Positions 51,483 through 60,095 of a stretch of DNA of 64,000 nucleotides are shown here, piece after piece. The position numbers and the translations under genes were made by a program. How positions within the stretch are numbered: the first letter of the stretch is position 1; each line of letters opens with the position of its first letter. Source of the DNA: Bog-756 sp963829235 (lineage in GTDB: Bacteria > Actinomycetota > Acidimicrobiia > Acidimicrobiales > RAAP-2); contig CAWHIF010000005.1 in assembly GCA_963829235.1 (NCBI GenBank), positions 186,001-250,000 on the forward strand, in the 5' to 3' direction. Under the pieces are notes generated by a model that had not been told where the DNA came from, did no database searches, and saw nothing but the letters and a program-made list of their open reading frames with translations.

Positions 51483-52872
51483 ATCCGTCGGTGGACACGA
51501 AGACGTTCTTGACGTCGGTGTACGACGCCAACGCCTCCAGGCCCAGTTCGCGTCCGAAGCCGGACTGCTTCATCCCGCCGAAGCTGGTCTGGACCCGGAC
51601 CGAACTGTGGGAGTTGACCGACAGGTTGCCCGAGCTGATGGCCCGCGCCATCCGCAGGGCCCGCGCCCCGTCCCGCGTCCAGATCGATCCGGACAGACCA
51701 TAGGCCGTGTCGTTGGCCAACCTGACGGCGTCGGCTTCGTCCTCGAACGGGACCACCGCCACGATCGGTCCGAAGATCTCCTCGCGGGCGAGGCGCCATC
51801 CGGGCTCGGCCGGAGCGATCACAGTGGGCGGGAACCAGTAGCCCGGGCCGTCGGGAACGGCGCCGACGGCGAAGGCATCGACCGGCCCTCCCCCGGGATC
51901 GCCCATCCCCGGGGCCAGGAAGCTCTCGACCGTCCGCCGGTGCGCGGCCGTGACCAGCGGACCCATCTTGGTTGTCGGGTCGGTCGGGTCACCGACGGTC
52001 CAGCCAGGTAGGGCATCGGCCAGCAACGAGAGATAGCGGTCGAACACCGAACGCTCCACGAGCACCCGGCTGCGGGCGCAGCAGTCCTGGCCGGCGTTGG
52101 CGAACACACCGCCCGGCGTGGCCGCAGCGGCCCGCTCGAGGTCGGCGTCGGCGAAGATCACCGACGCCGATTTCCCGCCGAGCTCGAGGGTGACCCGTTT
52201 GATGGTCCCCGAAGCCCGGGCCATCACCTCCCGGCCCACCTCGGTCGAACCGGTGAACGCGACCTTGGCCACGTCGGGATGCTCGACCAGCTGGGTGCCC
52301 ACGGTCGATCCCTTGCCCACCACCACCTGGAACACCCCTTCGGGCATACCGGAATCGAGGGCCAGTTCGGCGAGCCTGAGCGCGGACAGCGGGGTGATCT
52401 CGGCCGGCTTGACCACGATGGTGTTGCCGGTGGCCAATGCCGGGCCGATCTTCCACGACGTGATGGCGATCGGGAAGTTCCACGGCACGATGGCCGCCAC
52501 CACGCCCAAGGGCTCGTGGAAGGTCATGTCCACTCCGCCGGCCACCGGCACCGTGGCGCCGCGGTGCTTGTCCACCGCACCGGCGTAGAAGTACAACACC
52601 TCTGCGACCATGGCAACCTCGTCACGGCTCTCGGTGATGGGCTTGCCCACGTTGCTGGTCTCCAGCTGGGCCAGCTCCTCGGCGTGCTCCTCGACCCGGG
52701 CCGCGAACCTCCGCATCAGCCGGGCCCGGTCGGCCGGTGCCACCGATCTCCAGTGGCGCCCGCTCTCGAGCGACCGGGCCACCGCGGCGTCGACCTCCCC
52801 GGCTCCGGCCAGCGCAAGCTCGGCGATCGCCGTCTCGGTGGCGGGGTTCACGACGGTGGTGACGTCGCTCAT
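51481..52872 (-). CDS. Aldehyde dehydrogenase, probable gamma-glutamyl-aminobutyraldehyde/betaine-type (PuuC-like)
   Basis: 463 residues from ATG 52872, overlapping the puuD stop (ATGA); the long upstream frame is a shadow. It has IVPWNFPIAITSWKIGPA near 128, Glu230 in LELGGKS, Cys264 in NAGQDCCARS, IFGPIVAV and SFGGMKQSGFGRE, a complete active site. Its neighbours are a gamma-glutamyl-GABA hydrolase and a glutamine-synthetase-like enzyme. That points to oxidation of gamma-glutamyl-aminobutyraldehyde in the Puu route, although sequence alone also allows other amino-aldehydes. Confidence 0.85.
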   Translation of the reverse strand: MSDVTTVVNPATETAIAELALAGAGEVDAAVARSLESGRHWRSVAPADRARLMRRFAARVEEHAEELAQLETSNVGKPITESRDEVAMVAEVLYFYAGAVDKHRGATVPVAGGVDMTFHEPLGVVAAIVPWNFPIAITSWKIGPALATGNTIVVKPAEITPLSALRLAELALDSGMPEGVFQVVVGKGSTVGTQLVEHPDVAKVAFTGSTEVGREVMARASGTIKRVTLELGGKSASVIFADADLERAAAATPGGVFANAGQDCCARSRVLVERSVFDRYLSLLADALPGWTVGDPTDPTTKMGPLVTAAHRRTVESFLAPGMGDPGGGPVDAFAVGAVPDGPGYWFPPTVIAPAEPGWRLAREEIFGPIVAVVPFEDEADAVRLANDTAYGLSGSIWTRDGARALRMARAISSGNLSVNSHSSVRVQTSFGGMKQSGFGRELGLEALASYTDVKNVFVSTDG

Positions 52873-53702
52873 GTCCGTTCCGCGTTCACCACGACGGGAT
52901 CGGGATGACCGGACAGACCCGGTAGCGCCGGTGACGCGTCCGCACCGGAGGAGTTGCGAGCCGCATCGACCAGGGCCTCGAACAGCCGACGGTCGCCGGT
53001 CTCCTCCGGGTGCCACTGGACACCCAGGACGAACCGGCGACCCGGGAGCTCGACCGCCTCGATGACACCGTCCCCGCTCCTGGCCGTCACCGCCAGCCCG
53101 CGCCCCGGTGTGGCAATGGCCTGATGGTGGCTGCACAGCACGTCGGCCCGTTCGCCCAACAACCGTCGTACCTCGGTCCCCGGCTCGGTCAGCACGGTGA
53201 TCGGGCCGAACGCACCGGGGCCGGGTTGATGATCATTCGATCCGACCACGTCGGGCAGCTGTTGGACCAGGTCCCCTCCGAGGTAGACGTTGAGCACCTG
53301 CATTCCACGGCAGATGGCCAGCACCGGCAGGTCACGTCCGAGGGCCGCATCCACCAACGCGAGCTCCATGTCGTCCCGCGGCCTGCTGCTCCCGCCGTTG
53401 CGCGGATCGGCATCCCGGCCGTAGCGGCCGGCTTCGACGTCCCCTCCACCGATCAGGACCAGTCCGTCGAGGGCGGCCACCAACGAGTCGAGGCCCTCTC
53501 GTCCGGTGTCGGGCACCTCCACGCAAGGATCCCCGGACCCACTTACTTGCGGCGGGATGAGCACGGGTTGACCGCCCGCCGCCTCCAGCACATCGAGGTA
53601 GGTACCGGGCACCAGGGCGGCGTCGCGTTCCCACGACCACCACGACGTGGTCTGGCGGTAGGTGGAGACCCCGACGAGAGGACGCTGCCGGGCATGCGAC
53701 AT
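52869..53702 (-). CDS. puuD: Gamma-glutamyl-GABA hydrolase, class I glutamine amidotransferase-like (PuuD, peptidase C26)
   Basis: 277 residues from ATG 53702 (an upstream ATG at 53750 has no better context). It opens RPLVGVSTYRQ and has an oxyanion GGGDVEAGRYG block near 86. Nucleophile Cys131 is in LAICRGMQVLN, and His231-Pro-Glu is in VQWHPEE. This is the PuuD/gamma-glutamyl hydrolase family that frees GABA from gamma-glutamyl-GABA. It is the first gene of the minus-strand operon, and its promoter shares the 130-base gap with the divergent glutamine-synthetase-like gene. Confidence 0.87.
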   Translation of the reverse strand: MSHARQRPLVGVSTYRQTTSWWSWERDAALVPGTYLDVLEAAGGQPVLIPPQVSGSGDPCVEVPDTGREGLDSLVAALDGLVLIGGGDVEAGRYGRDADPRNGGSSRPRDDMELALVDAALGRDLPVLAICRGMQVLNVYLGGDLVQQLPDVVGSNDHQPGPGAFGPITVLTEPGTEVRRLLGERADVLCSHHQAIATPGRGLAVTARSGDGVIEAVELPGRRFVLGVQWHPEETGDRRLFEALVDAARNSSGADASPALPGLSGHPDPVVVNAERT

Positions 53703-53832
53703 GACGGACAGTATCCCACCCGATTGCGCCGCCTCCGGCCACGGGGACACGGCCCACGGTGATCCGCCCGGAGCCGGGACCCCATCTCGCCGGTGGCTGG
53801 ACTGCCCGACCGGGCTGGGCCAGAGTGCTGGG

Positions 53833-55200
53833 ATGCTGACCTTGGAAACGCTGCCCCATCAGATCCAGTCGGGTGAAGTCGATACCGTCGTCGTGGCTTT
53901 TCCCGACCTCCAGGGCCGACCGGTCGGGAAGCGGGTCACCGGCGCCTTCTTCCTCGAGCATGTGATGCGCCACGGCATCGAGGTGTGCGACTACGTCCTG
54001 GCCTGTGATGTCGACATGACGCCGCTGCCCGGCTACCAGTTCGCCAACTGGGACACCGGGTACGGTGACCTCAACGCGGTCATCGACCCTCAGACGGTGC
54101 GGCCCCTCCCCTGGCTCCCGGGCAGCGTGCTCGTCCTCTGCGACCTCTTGACCATGGACGGTCGTCCGGTGGAGGTGTCGCCCCGTCGCGTCCTGCGACG
54201 CCAGATCGAGCGGGCGGCAGCCCACGGGCTGGAGATCAAGTGCGCAACCGAGCTCGAGTTCTATCTGTTCCGCGAGTCGTACGCCGAAGCCGCGGAGAAG
54301 CGCTGGCGTCGATTGGGAACCCATGCCGGCTCGATCGAGGACTACCAGCTGCTGCAGACGTCGCGCGAGGAGTACGTCATCGGGCGGATCCGGAACCAGA
54401 TGATCGAAGCGGGCATACCCGTCGAATTCTCCAAAGGCGAGGCGGGCATCGGTCAGCACGAGATCAACATCACGTATGCGGGCGCCCTCGAGGTGGCCGA
54501 CCGGCACCTGGTGTTCAAGAACGGCGTCAAGGAGATCGCCTCGGGCCTCGACAGGTCGGTCACGTTCATGGCCAAGTGGACGATGGACGGTGCCGGTTCG
54601 TCGTGCCATATCCACAGCAGCGTCTGGGACGTGGCCAGTGGCGCACCGCTGACCGCGCCGGCGGACGGGGCCACCACGCCGTCGGGCCTGTCGACGATCG
54701 GCCAGCAGTTCCTGGCCGGCCAGATCCAGTCGTCCCGGCAGCTGGCCTGGTTCTTCGCCCCCTCTGTCAACTCCTATCGCCGCTACGTCCCCGGTTCGTG
54801 GGCACCCACCGCCGCAGTCTGGGGTGAGGACAATCGGACCTGCGGGTTCCGGACCGTCGGTTCCGGCCCCGCCCGCAGGGTGGAGAGCCGCATCCCCGGA
54901 GCCGACGTGAACCCCTATCTGGCCCTGGCCGCGACCATCGCCGGAGGCCTGTGGGGGATCGAGCACGAGCTCGAGCTCGAGCCGGCCTTCACCGGAAACG
55001 CCTACGAGGCCCCCGAGGTGCCCAGAATCCCGTCCACCCTGGCCGACGCCATCGACACGCTGGCTGGGAGCGAGGTGGCCGCGGAAGCCTTCGGGTCGGA
55101 GGTCCACCAGCACCTGCTCAATACGGCCCGCCAAGAGTGGGATGCAGCCAACCGCGCCGTGACGGACTGGGAGCTGGCCCGAAATTTTGAGCGGATCTGA
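53833..55200 (+). CDS. Glutamine synthetase-family protein (gamma-glutamylpolyamine synthetase PuuA-like)
   Basis: 455 residues from ATG 53833. The N-terminal beta-grasp (VVVAFPDLQGRPVGKRV) is followed by a catalytic domain with ATELEFYLF near residue 136 and GEAGIGQHEINI near 204. GAGSSCHIHSSVWD near 255, SYRRYVPGSWAPT and VESRIPGADVNPYLALAA complete the ATP, metal and glutamate sites. The type (455 residues, no adenylylation Tyr segment of GlnA) fits the group that ligates glutamate to amines such as putrescine. It is divergent from puuD, which supports polyamine use. Confidence 0.87.
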   Translation: MLTLETLPHQIQSGEVDTVVVAFPDLQGRPVGKRVTGAFFLEHVMRHGIEVCDYVLACDVDMTPLPGYQFANWDTGYGDLNAVIDPQTVRPLPWLPGSVLVLCDLLTMDGRPVEVSPRRVLRRQIERAAAHGLEIKCATELEFYLFRESYAEAAEKRWRRLGTHAGSIEDYQLLQTSREEYVIGRIRNQMIEAGIPVEFSKGEAGIGQHEINITYAGALEVADRHLVFKNGVKEIASGLDRSVTFMAKWTMDGAGSSCHIHSSVWDVASGAPLTAPADGATTPSGLSTIGQQFLAGQIQSSRQLAWFFAPSVNSYRRYVPGSWAPTAAVWGEDNRTCGFRTVGSGPARRVESRIPGADVNPYLALAATIAGGLWGIEHELELEPAFTGNAYEAPEVPRIPSTLADAIDTLAGSEVAAEAFGSEVHQHLLNTARQEWDAANRAVTDWELARNFERI

Positions 55201-55357
55201 CCACTGAATTCGAGTCCCCCGCTCTACAACGAGATAGAGGCCGAATTCGTTACACCACCGGAATTCGTGGGTATTTCCCCCTACTTCGACCCATTTCATT
55301 GCTGGACGTGCCCTCCGCTGGGGTGTATGACTCAGGTAAGGGGGAATCAAGAATCCA
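55201..55357 (+). promoter_or_regulatory. Promoter/leader of the sigma factor operon with three GAATTCG repeats
   Basis: The 157-base gap behind the glutamine-synthetase-like gene is locally AT-rich. It has three GAATTCG units (near 55206, 55242 and 55261) and ends with an AAGGGGGAA RBS before ATG 55358. The repeats could bind a regulator or be part of an ECF-type promoter. Confidence 0.4.
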
Positions 55358-56023
55358 ATGTCGCCACTCGACAGCACGACCAAAGAAGCCTTTGACTTCA
55401 AGAAAAATCTGCGTGCGGCGAAGCGCGGCGATCAGGATGCCTTCGGGTTGCTGTGGACGAAATTCCATCCCAGCCTGCTCCGGTACCTGACCATCAAAGC
55501 CGGCCCGGTGGCTGAGGATCTGGCCGCGGACACCTGGCTCCGTGTCCTTCGTGCGCTGCCGTCATTCGAAGGCGACGAGGACGGCTTCAGGGCCTGGCTG
55601 TTCACTACGGCGCGCAATCGGGTCATCGACTGGTACCGGGGTGCCTCGAGGCGCTACGAGTTCATCGAGCACTCACAGCTCGATCTGGTCCCGTCCGGGA
55701 CAAACGTCGAGTCCGATGCCGACGAGAATTCGGCCACCCATGCGGCCATGGCGTTGATCGCACAGCTTCCACCCGATCAATCCGAAGCCGTCATGCTCCG
55801 TATCGTGGCCGGGCTGGATGTGGCGACCGTGGCGAAGATCATGAGGCGGTCGGCCGGGTCCGTGCGGGTCCTGTGTCACCGAGGTCTCCGACGGTTGGAG
55901 AGCACGCTGAACGGCGAGGACGAGAAGGTACTGTCCGGTGCCGGAGACGCAGCCTCGGCCGCTGTCGCACGCGGCCCCGAGGGCGGACTCCGATTCGTTC
56001 CGGAGGTGCGTCTCCATGGTTGA
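55358..56023 (+). CDS. ECF-type RNA polymerase sigma factor
   Basis: 221 residues. Region 2 is DAFGLLWTKFHPSLLRYL, then AEDLAADTWLRVLRALPSF and GFRAWLFTTARNRVIDWYR (residues 28-95). Region 4 is LPPDQSEAVMLRIVAGLDVATVAKIMRRSAGSVRVLCHRGLRRLE (about 139-183). This is the group of actinobacterial ECF factors with a tail after region 4. Its stop overlaps the next start by 8 bases, so it is translationally coupled to a membrane protein, the usual place for an anti-sigma factor. The C-terminal tail of about 35 residues is not conserved. Confidence 0.93.
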   Translation: MSPLDSTTKEAFDFKKNLRAAKRGDQDAFGLLWTKFHPSLLRYLTIKAGPVAEDLAADTWLRVLRALPSFEGDEDGFRAWLFTTARNRVIDWYRGASRRYEFIEHSQLDLVPSGTNVESDADENSATHAAMALIAQLPPDQSEAVMLRIVAGLDVATVAKIMRRSAGSVRVLCHRGLRRLESTLNGEDEKVLSGAGDAASAAVARGPEGGLRFVPEVRLHG

Positions 56024-57335
56024 CACCAGCCGCCGGCCTTTCGACAACTCCGGCACGGAGGACTTCACGGTCGTCGGGTTCCCGAATCTCCAGCACGGGA
56101 AGCTCGCCGATCTGATCGCCGCGGCCACGGCACCCGGGCTGCCCAGCGAACTTGGCTCGGAGCAACGTGCCCGCATGATGTTCGAATCGGCCGCCGCCAT
56201 GTGGCCGAAGTCGCGCCGGTTCGGCCGGCCGGCCCGGGTGGCACTGGTCGCCGCCTCGGTCACGAGCCTGTTCGGCACGACCACGGCATTGGCCGCCGCG
56301 TCGGTGCTCCCACCTTCGGCGGCACGGGTCGTCGACGGTGCGCTCCACAAGGTGGGCATCGATGTGTCGCCGCCGCCATCACATCCGAGCCGTGCCGCTA
56401 GCCTGGCTCCCCCGGCAACGGCTCCAGCCGGCGCCGGCGTCGTCATAGCCAAGAGCGGGAGCGGCATAGCTCATCCGGTTCCGACGGCGGCCTGTCGTGG
56501 CCTGTCGACGGGTACTCCGGCGACCGGCGGGTCGGGATCGTGCACTCCCACCGCAGCAGCGGCCGCTGTCGGGCGCGCCCTCTCCGGGACCGGTGAGACC
56601 ACTGAGTTGGAGAGGTATCGGAAGGCGCTCGAGGCGGCTTCACCGGCAGATCGTGTCGGCGGATTCATGAAGGCAACCCCCAGTACGGGATCGGTCAGCA
56701 CCGGGGCCGGGGTCGTCGGTGGCGATGGTGGAAAGCAGGGGGCGGGGACGGGGGGCGGTTTGGGAGTCGGTGGAAACCGCGGCGGCAACCAGGGGACCGG
56801 CGGTGGTTCAGGGACCGGATGCCCCTCGGGGACCGGTGGGCCGGGGGCCGGTGGTTCGGGGACCGGTGGTTCGGGGGCCGTCGGTGGTTCGGCGACCGGT
56901 GGTTCGGGGACCGGTGGTTCGGCGACCGTCGGTGGTTCGGGGACCGGTGGTTCGGGGACCGGTGGTTCGGGGACCGTCGGTGGTTCGGGGACCGGTGGTT
57001 CGGGGACCGTCGGTGGTTCGGGGACCGGTGGTTCGGCGACCGTCGGTGGGTCGGGGACCGGTGGTGGGTCGGGGACCGGTGGTTCGGGGACCGGTGGTTC
57101 GGGGAAGTGCGGCGGTTCGGGGACCGGCAAGACCGGCGGTTCGGGGACCGGCAAGACCGGCGGTTCGGGGACCGGCAAGACCGGCGGTTCGGGGACCGGC
57201 AAGACCGGCGGTTCGGGCGGAGGCGGAACGACGAAGAACGGGACGCGTCACACTCCGCCGGAGGGTATTCCTGTCCAGCAGGGCAAGAGCCCCAGCACCA
57301 GCACGAGTGAGGGCGGCGTAACAGGAGACCAGTGA
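56016..57335 (+). CDS. Membrane protein with long Gly/Ser/Thr repeat tail, possible anti-sigma partner
   Basis: 439 residues from ATG 56016 (CGGAGG upstream). A cytosolic domain of about 65 residues (KLADLIAAATAPGLPSEL) is followed by one membrane helix near 70-100. A LPPSAARVVDGALHKVGIDVSPP segment follows, as seen in many actinobacterial single-pass proteins next to ECF factors. From about residue 215 to 415 it is almost pure Gly-Ser-Thr-Gly repeats, with a GTGKTGGS unit repeated at least four times and two Cys. Anti-sigma action and a surface location of the tail are inference. The stop overlaps a GTG of the next gene (GTGA). Confidence 0.75.
   Translation: MVDTSRRPFDNSGTEDFTVVGFPNLQHGKLADLIAAATAPGLPSELGSEQRARMMFESAAAMWPKSRRFGRPARVALVAASVTSLFGTTTALAAASVLPPSAARVVDGALHKVGIDVSPPPSHPSRAASLAPPATAPAGAGVVIAKSGSGIAHPVPTAACRGLSTGTPATGGSGSCTPTAAAAAVGRALSGTGETTELERYRKALEAASPADRVGGFMKATPSTGSVSTGAGVVGGDGGKQGAGTGGGLGVGGNRGGNQGTGGGSGTGCPSGTGGPGAGGSGTGGSGAVGGSATGGSGTGGSATVGGSGTGGSGTGGSGTVGGSGTGGSGTVGGSGTGGSATVGGSGTGGGSGTGGSGTGGSGKCGGSGTGKTGGSGTGKTGGSGTGKTGGSGTGKTGGSGGGGTTKNGTRHTPPEGIPVQQGKSPSTSTSEGGVTGDQ
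56805..57225. repeat. Tandem repeats encoding Gly-Ser-Thr tail
   Basis: Many 12- and 15-bp units around GGTTCGGGGACCGGT (variants GGTTCGGCGACCGTC and others) from 56805 to about 57110. These are followed by at least four 24-bp units of GGCGGTTCGGGGACCGGC-AAGACC from about 57112 to 57215. All are multiples of three and keep the frame. Both strands stay open here, which creates several false long frames. Confidence 0.9.
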
Positions 57336-57403
57336 CACCCGATCGCAGGCAAACAGGGGCGCGATTCGACGGGCGGCCTATCTCGAAGGGGCAGTTTCCC
57401 ACC

Positions 57404-58216
57404 ATGACGCGACGCAACGGTCTGCGGACGGCCGGAGCTTCGCTGCTGATGGCCGGTCTCATCGCCACCGGCGTCGGTGTCACGGCCCCGGAAGTGGTAA
57501 GCGCTCCGGTACAAACTGCGCTCCAGTGGGCGGGACCCAATGTCGGACACGGTACTGAGTCATCGATCAATTGGGCCGGTTACGGAGTGAGCGGAGGAAC
57601 CTTCACCAAGGTTGCCGGTAGCTGGGTTCAGCCGGGGGTGACCTGCCCGACAAAGCTGTCGGAGGGCGCTGCGTTCTGGGTCGGCATCGATGGATTGGTG
57701 AGCACGGATAAGACGGTGGAACAGATAGGTACCGATTCAGACTGCGTGGCGAAATCGGGTCCTTCCTACTACGCCTGGTACGAGATGTTGCCAAAGAAAT
57801 TAGTCGACCTGCCCCCTTCGAAGTATCCGGTGGCGGCGGGCGAAACCATCGCTGCGCAGGTTTCGGGGACGGCCAAGGCCTTCACACTGACCATCAGTGC
57901 CACGTCGGGTGGCGTGCTGAAATGGCACGACACAATCAAAACGACCGCCACCACGGTGCCGAAGGAATCGTCCGCCGAGTGGATAGTAGAAGCCCCCTGC
58001 GTCGAATCTTCGTGCAAGAAGGTAGACCCACTGAGCGACTTCGGCTCGGTCAACTTCTCGGGGCTCTCGGTCGTCGGTCGTGCGACCAACCCGAAGGCGG
58101 GGTTCACCGACACCGAGATCACCATGACGACCACAGACTCGGCAAGTGTCAAGGCTTACCCTTCAGCCCTCTCGTCGGGAGGAACAGCATTTGGAGTCAC
58201 CTGGGTGCACAACTGA
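57404..58216 (+). CDS. Secreted G1-family glutamic peptidase (eqolisin)
   Basis: 270 residues from ATG 57404 with signal peptide MTRRNGLRTAGASLLMAGLI; a GTG at 57332 (with AGGAG, overlapping the previous stop as GTGA) is an alternative that adds 24 residues. G1 motifs: NWAGYGV (56-62), AGSWVQPGVTC (71-81), FWVGIDGLVS (91-100), EQIGTDSDC with the catalytic Gln107, AWYEMLP (124-130), and AEWIVEAP (191-198) with the catalytic Glu. Two Cys pairs are likely (CVAK region, CVESSC). G1 peptidases work outside the cell at acid pH. The sigma factor and membrane gene upstream probably control it. Confidence 0.9.
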   Translation: MTRRNGLRTAGASLLMAGLIATGVGVTAPEVVSAPVQTALQWAGPNVGHGTESSINWAGYGVSGGTFTKVAGSWVQPGVTCPTKLSEGAAFWVGIDGLVSTDKTVEQIGTDSDCVAKSGPSYYAWYEMLPKKLVDLPPSKYPVAAGETIAAQVSGTAKAFTLTISATSGGVLKWHDTIKTTATTVPKESSAEWIVEAPCVESSCKKVDPLSDFGSVNFSGLSVVGRATNPKAGFTDTEITMTTTDSASVKAYPSALSSGGTAFGVTWVHN

Positions 58217-58479
58217 GTACCGACATCTGAGCCCGGCGAGGACGCTGGCCGGCACGTTCTGGGCATGTTCCGAGAACATCCACCCTCAAGTCCGTACGGC
58301 AACAGACCGACACTGTCGGAGGCCGGGTCTGCTGAATCGGGCAGCATCCTCAAATCGACGCAATCCGATTCCGGACCCGGCTGATTCGCGAGCGGATCCG
58401 GATGCTTCGTCATCGTTCGGGCCTGCCGGTCGCGCCAGGGCAGCGCGAGCGGGCTCAAGAGTTTCAAACCCCGAACCGA
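58217..58479. other. Convergent intergenic region with ATGTTC-N3-GAACAT palindrome
   Basis: 263 bases between convergent genes. It includes ATGTTCCGAGAACAT at 58264-58278, a perfect 6-bp inverted repeat. No T-run terminator is apparent, and nothing else is recognised. Confidence 0.5.
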
Positions 58480-59724
58480 TCAGGCCGCCACCGGTGGGGG
58501 CCGCTCGTTGCGTTGGCCGTTGTGGGGTGGGCACAGCAGCCGCCCGTTCTCCTGGGTGGTGGGACCACCGAGGGCCCAGGGCTGGATGTGGTCGGCCTGG
58601 CAGAAGGGTGCGGTGACGTCGCAGAGGGGGTGGGTGCACTCCCGGTCCCGCACCTCGATGGCCCGGCGGGTGGCCCCGGTGAAGAACCGGTTGGTGGGGT
58701 CGACCTCGGTCCGGGGACCGGGTGCGAAGGTGGCCCGCTCCACATCGGCGCTGGTCACCCGGCCGTCGGCCCCGGCGAAGAGCCGGGCTCTGGCCCCGAT
58801 CTCCACCCGGCGACCTTGGCCGAAGGTGGCCCGCTCCACATCGGCACCGTCCAGCCAGGGCAGCAGTGAGCCAGGGGGGACCACGGTGCCGTTCTCGAGC
58901 TCGCAGATCCGCCCGTGGAGTGTCTCGTAATCCACGAGGACGGTGAACAGGGGTGCCGGTCTCCTGGCGTCGGCCGGGCAGCTCTTCGAGTTGATGGCCA
59001 TGTCCACCAGGGCATCGGCCTGGCGCTGTCGGGGGGTGCGGGCCAGGCGGTCGCCCGGGCCCGGGTCCCGACCGAGGATGGCTCTGGCCTCGGCCCGGTC
59101 GGCCTCGAACAGCTCACGCTCCAGGCGTTCGAGCTCTTCGGCCACGATGGCCCCGTTGACGGGATCGAGGTTCATGGCCCCGAGCCAGCTCCCGCCGAAG
59201 CTCTGGACCAGGGAGACGTCACGGCGGCTCCGCTGCTTGTCGGCGTCCTGGTCGGCCCCGTCCGGATCGGCCAGCTGCCTCCAGTAGGCCGCGGCGCGGG
59301 TGAACTGGGCAAAGGTGAGGTTCCTGGCCTGGTCGACCAGCAGGGCCTCGTCCCGGATGAGGGCAGCTTCGGTCTCCCGGGTCCGGAGGGAGATCATCAC
59401 GTCCACGTGGGCCCCGGTGATGTCCCCTTCGGCCCAGGCCCGGGTGGTCTCGGGCAGGAACCGCAGCTCCCGGCCCCGGCGGACCCGGCGTCTGGCCTCG
59501 CCCTTTTTGACCCGGCACTTGGCCGTCACCCAGGCCGAGGCGGTCCGGGCCCCGTCGGGGGCCCAGTCACCGGCGGCGTCGAAGGCGGCGGTGGCCCGGG
59601 TGGCCAAGGACTCAGCCCGGGCCGCCACCTGGTGCAACGCCACGATCGACTCCGGGTCGGCCAGGGCCGACGGGTCGAGCCCGCCCAGCCGGTCGAGTTC
59701 CTCGTTGATGATGTCAAGTTCCAC
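58480..59724 (-). CDS. DUF222/13E12-family protein with C-terminal HNH endonuclease domain
   Basis: 414 residues from GTG 59724 (GGTGG upstream); the frame further upstream is Pro/Arg-rich repeat and not conserved. The DUF222 helical domain spans about 1-240 (ELDIINEELDRL, ARRRVRRGRELRFLPETTRAWAEGDITGAHVDVM). The HNH motif is at the end: RECTHPLCDVTAPFCQADHIQPWALGGPTTQENGRLLCPPHN, with zinc Cys pairs and the His-Asn-His residues. This family (M. tuberculosis 13E12 repeats) is abundant in Actinobacteria. An internal duplication of an ADVERATFxxG-R block lies near residues 292 and 325. Role unknown; mobile-element linkage is often suspected. Confidence 0.9.
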   Translation of the reverse strand: MELDIINEELDRLGGLDPSALADPESIVALHQVAARAESLATRATAAFDAAGDWAPDGARTASAWVTAKCRVKKGEARRRVRRGRELRFLPETTRAWAEGDITGAHVDVMISLRTRETEAALIRDEALLVDQARNLTFAQFTRAAAYWRQLADPDGADQDADKQRSRRDVSLVQSFGGSWLGAMNLDPVNGAIVAEELERLERELFEADRAEARAILGRDPGPGDRLARTPRQRQADALVDMAINSKSCPADARRPAPLFTVLVDYETLHGRICELENGTVVPPGSLLPWLDGADVERATFGQGRRVEIGARARLFAGADGRVTSADVERATFAPGPRTEVDPTNRFFTGATRRAIEVRDRECTHPLCDVTAPFCQADHIQPWALGGPTTQENGRLLCPPHNGQRNERPPPVAA

Positions 59725-60095
59725 GAACGAGAGTCCACCACCGGGGTGTGACAGCGTCGGGGGGGACCGAGACGTCGGGGCGGGACGGGGTCGGACCGGG
59801 GGCGGGCCGGGGGGCGGGACGGGGTCGGACCGGGAGATCGGACCGGAGGGTCGGAACAGGGAGGCGGGACCTGAACGGGGACCTGAACGGGGACCTGAAC
59901 GGGACCTGACCGGCCCCACCGGAGTCGGGCCCGGCGGCGGCGACCGGTCCCACCGGAGCCGGATCTGGCAGATGGTTGCCACGTCGGCCATCTGAGCGCA
60001 GCCCAGGTGGCCGAGGTGCTGCGATGACCACGAAGGGAGCATCGTCGTGCTCGTTTCGTAGTCAGGAACCGGGGACCTCCGACTCAGCTCACACG
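59725..60095. other. Region upstream of the HNH gene with G-rich tandem repeats
   Basis: Contains three to four copies of GGGACCTGAACG (about 59868-59915) and GGACGGGGTCGGACCGGG repeats (about 59785-59835). No convincing gene; the frame that spans it is Pro/Arg/Ser-rich and looks like a chance extension of the HNH frame. Confidence 0.7.

Noticed and set aside
56805..57225. CRISPR-like repeat array
   Set aside because: Units are contiguous without unique spacers, are multiples of three and encode a low-complexity protein tail; no cas genes are near.
56695..57570. Long open frames on the minus strand and in the second plus frame across the Gly-rich gene
   Set aside because: They arise from the GC-rich tandem repeat, which lacks stops in several frames; the products are Arg/Pro/Ser repeats without RBS or recognised domain.
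58264..58278. ATGTTC-N3-GAACAT as a LexA-type SOS box
   Set aside because: It lies between convergent 3' ends rather than before a gene, and it lacks the CGAAC/GTTCG form usual in Actinobacteria.
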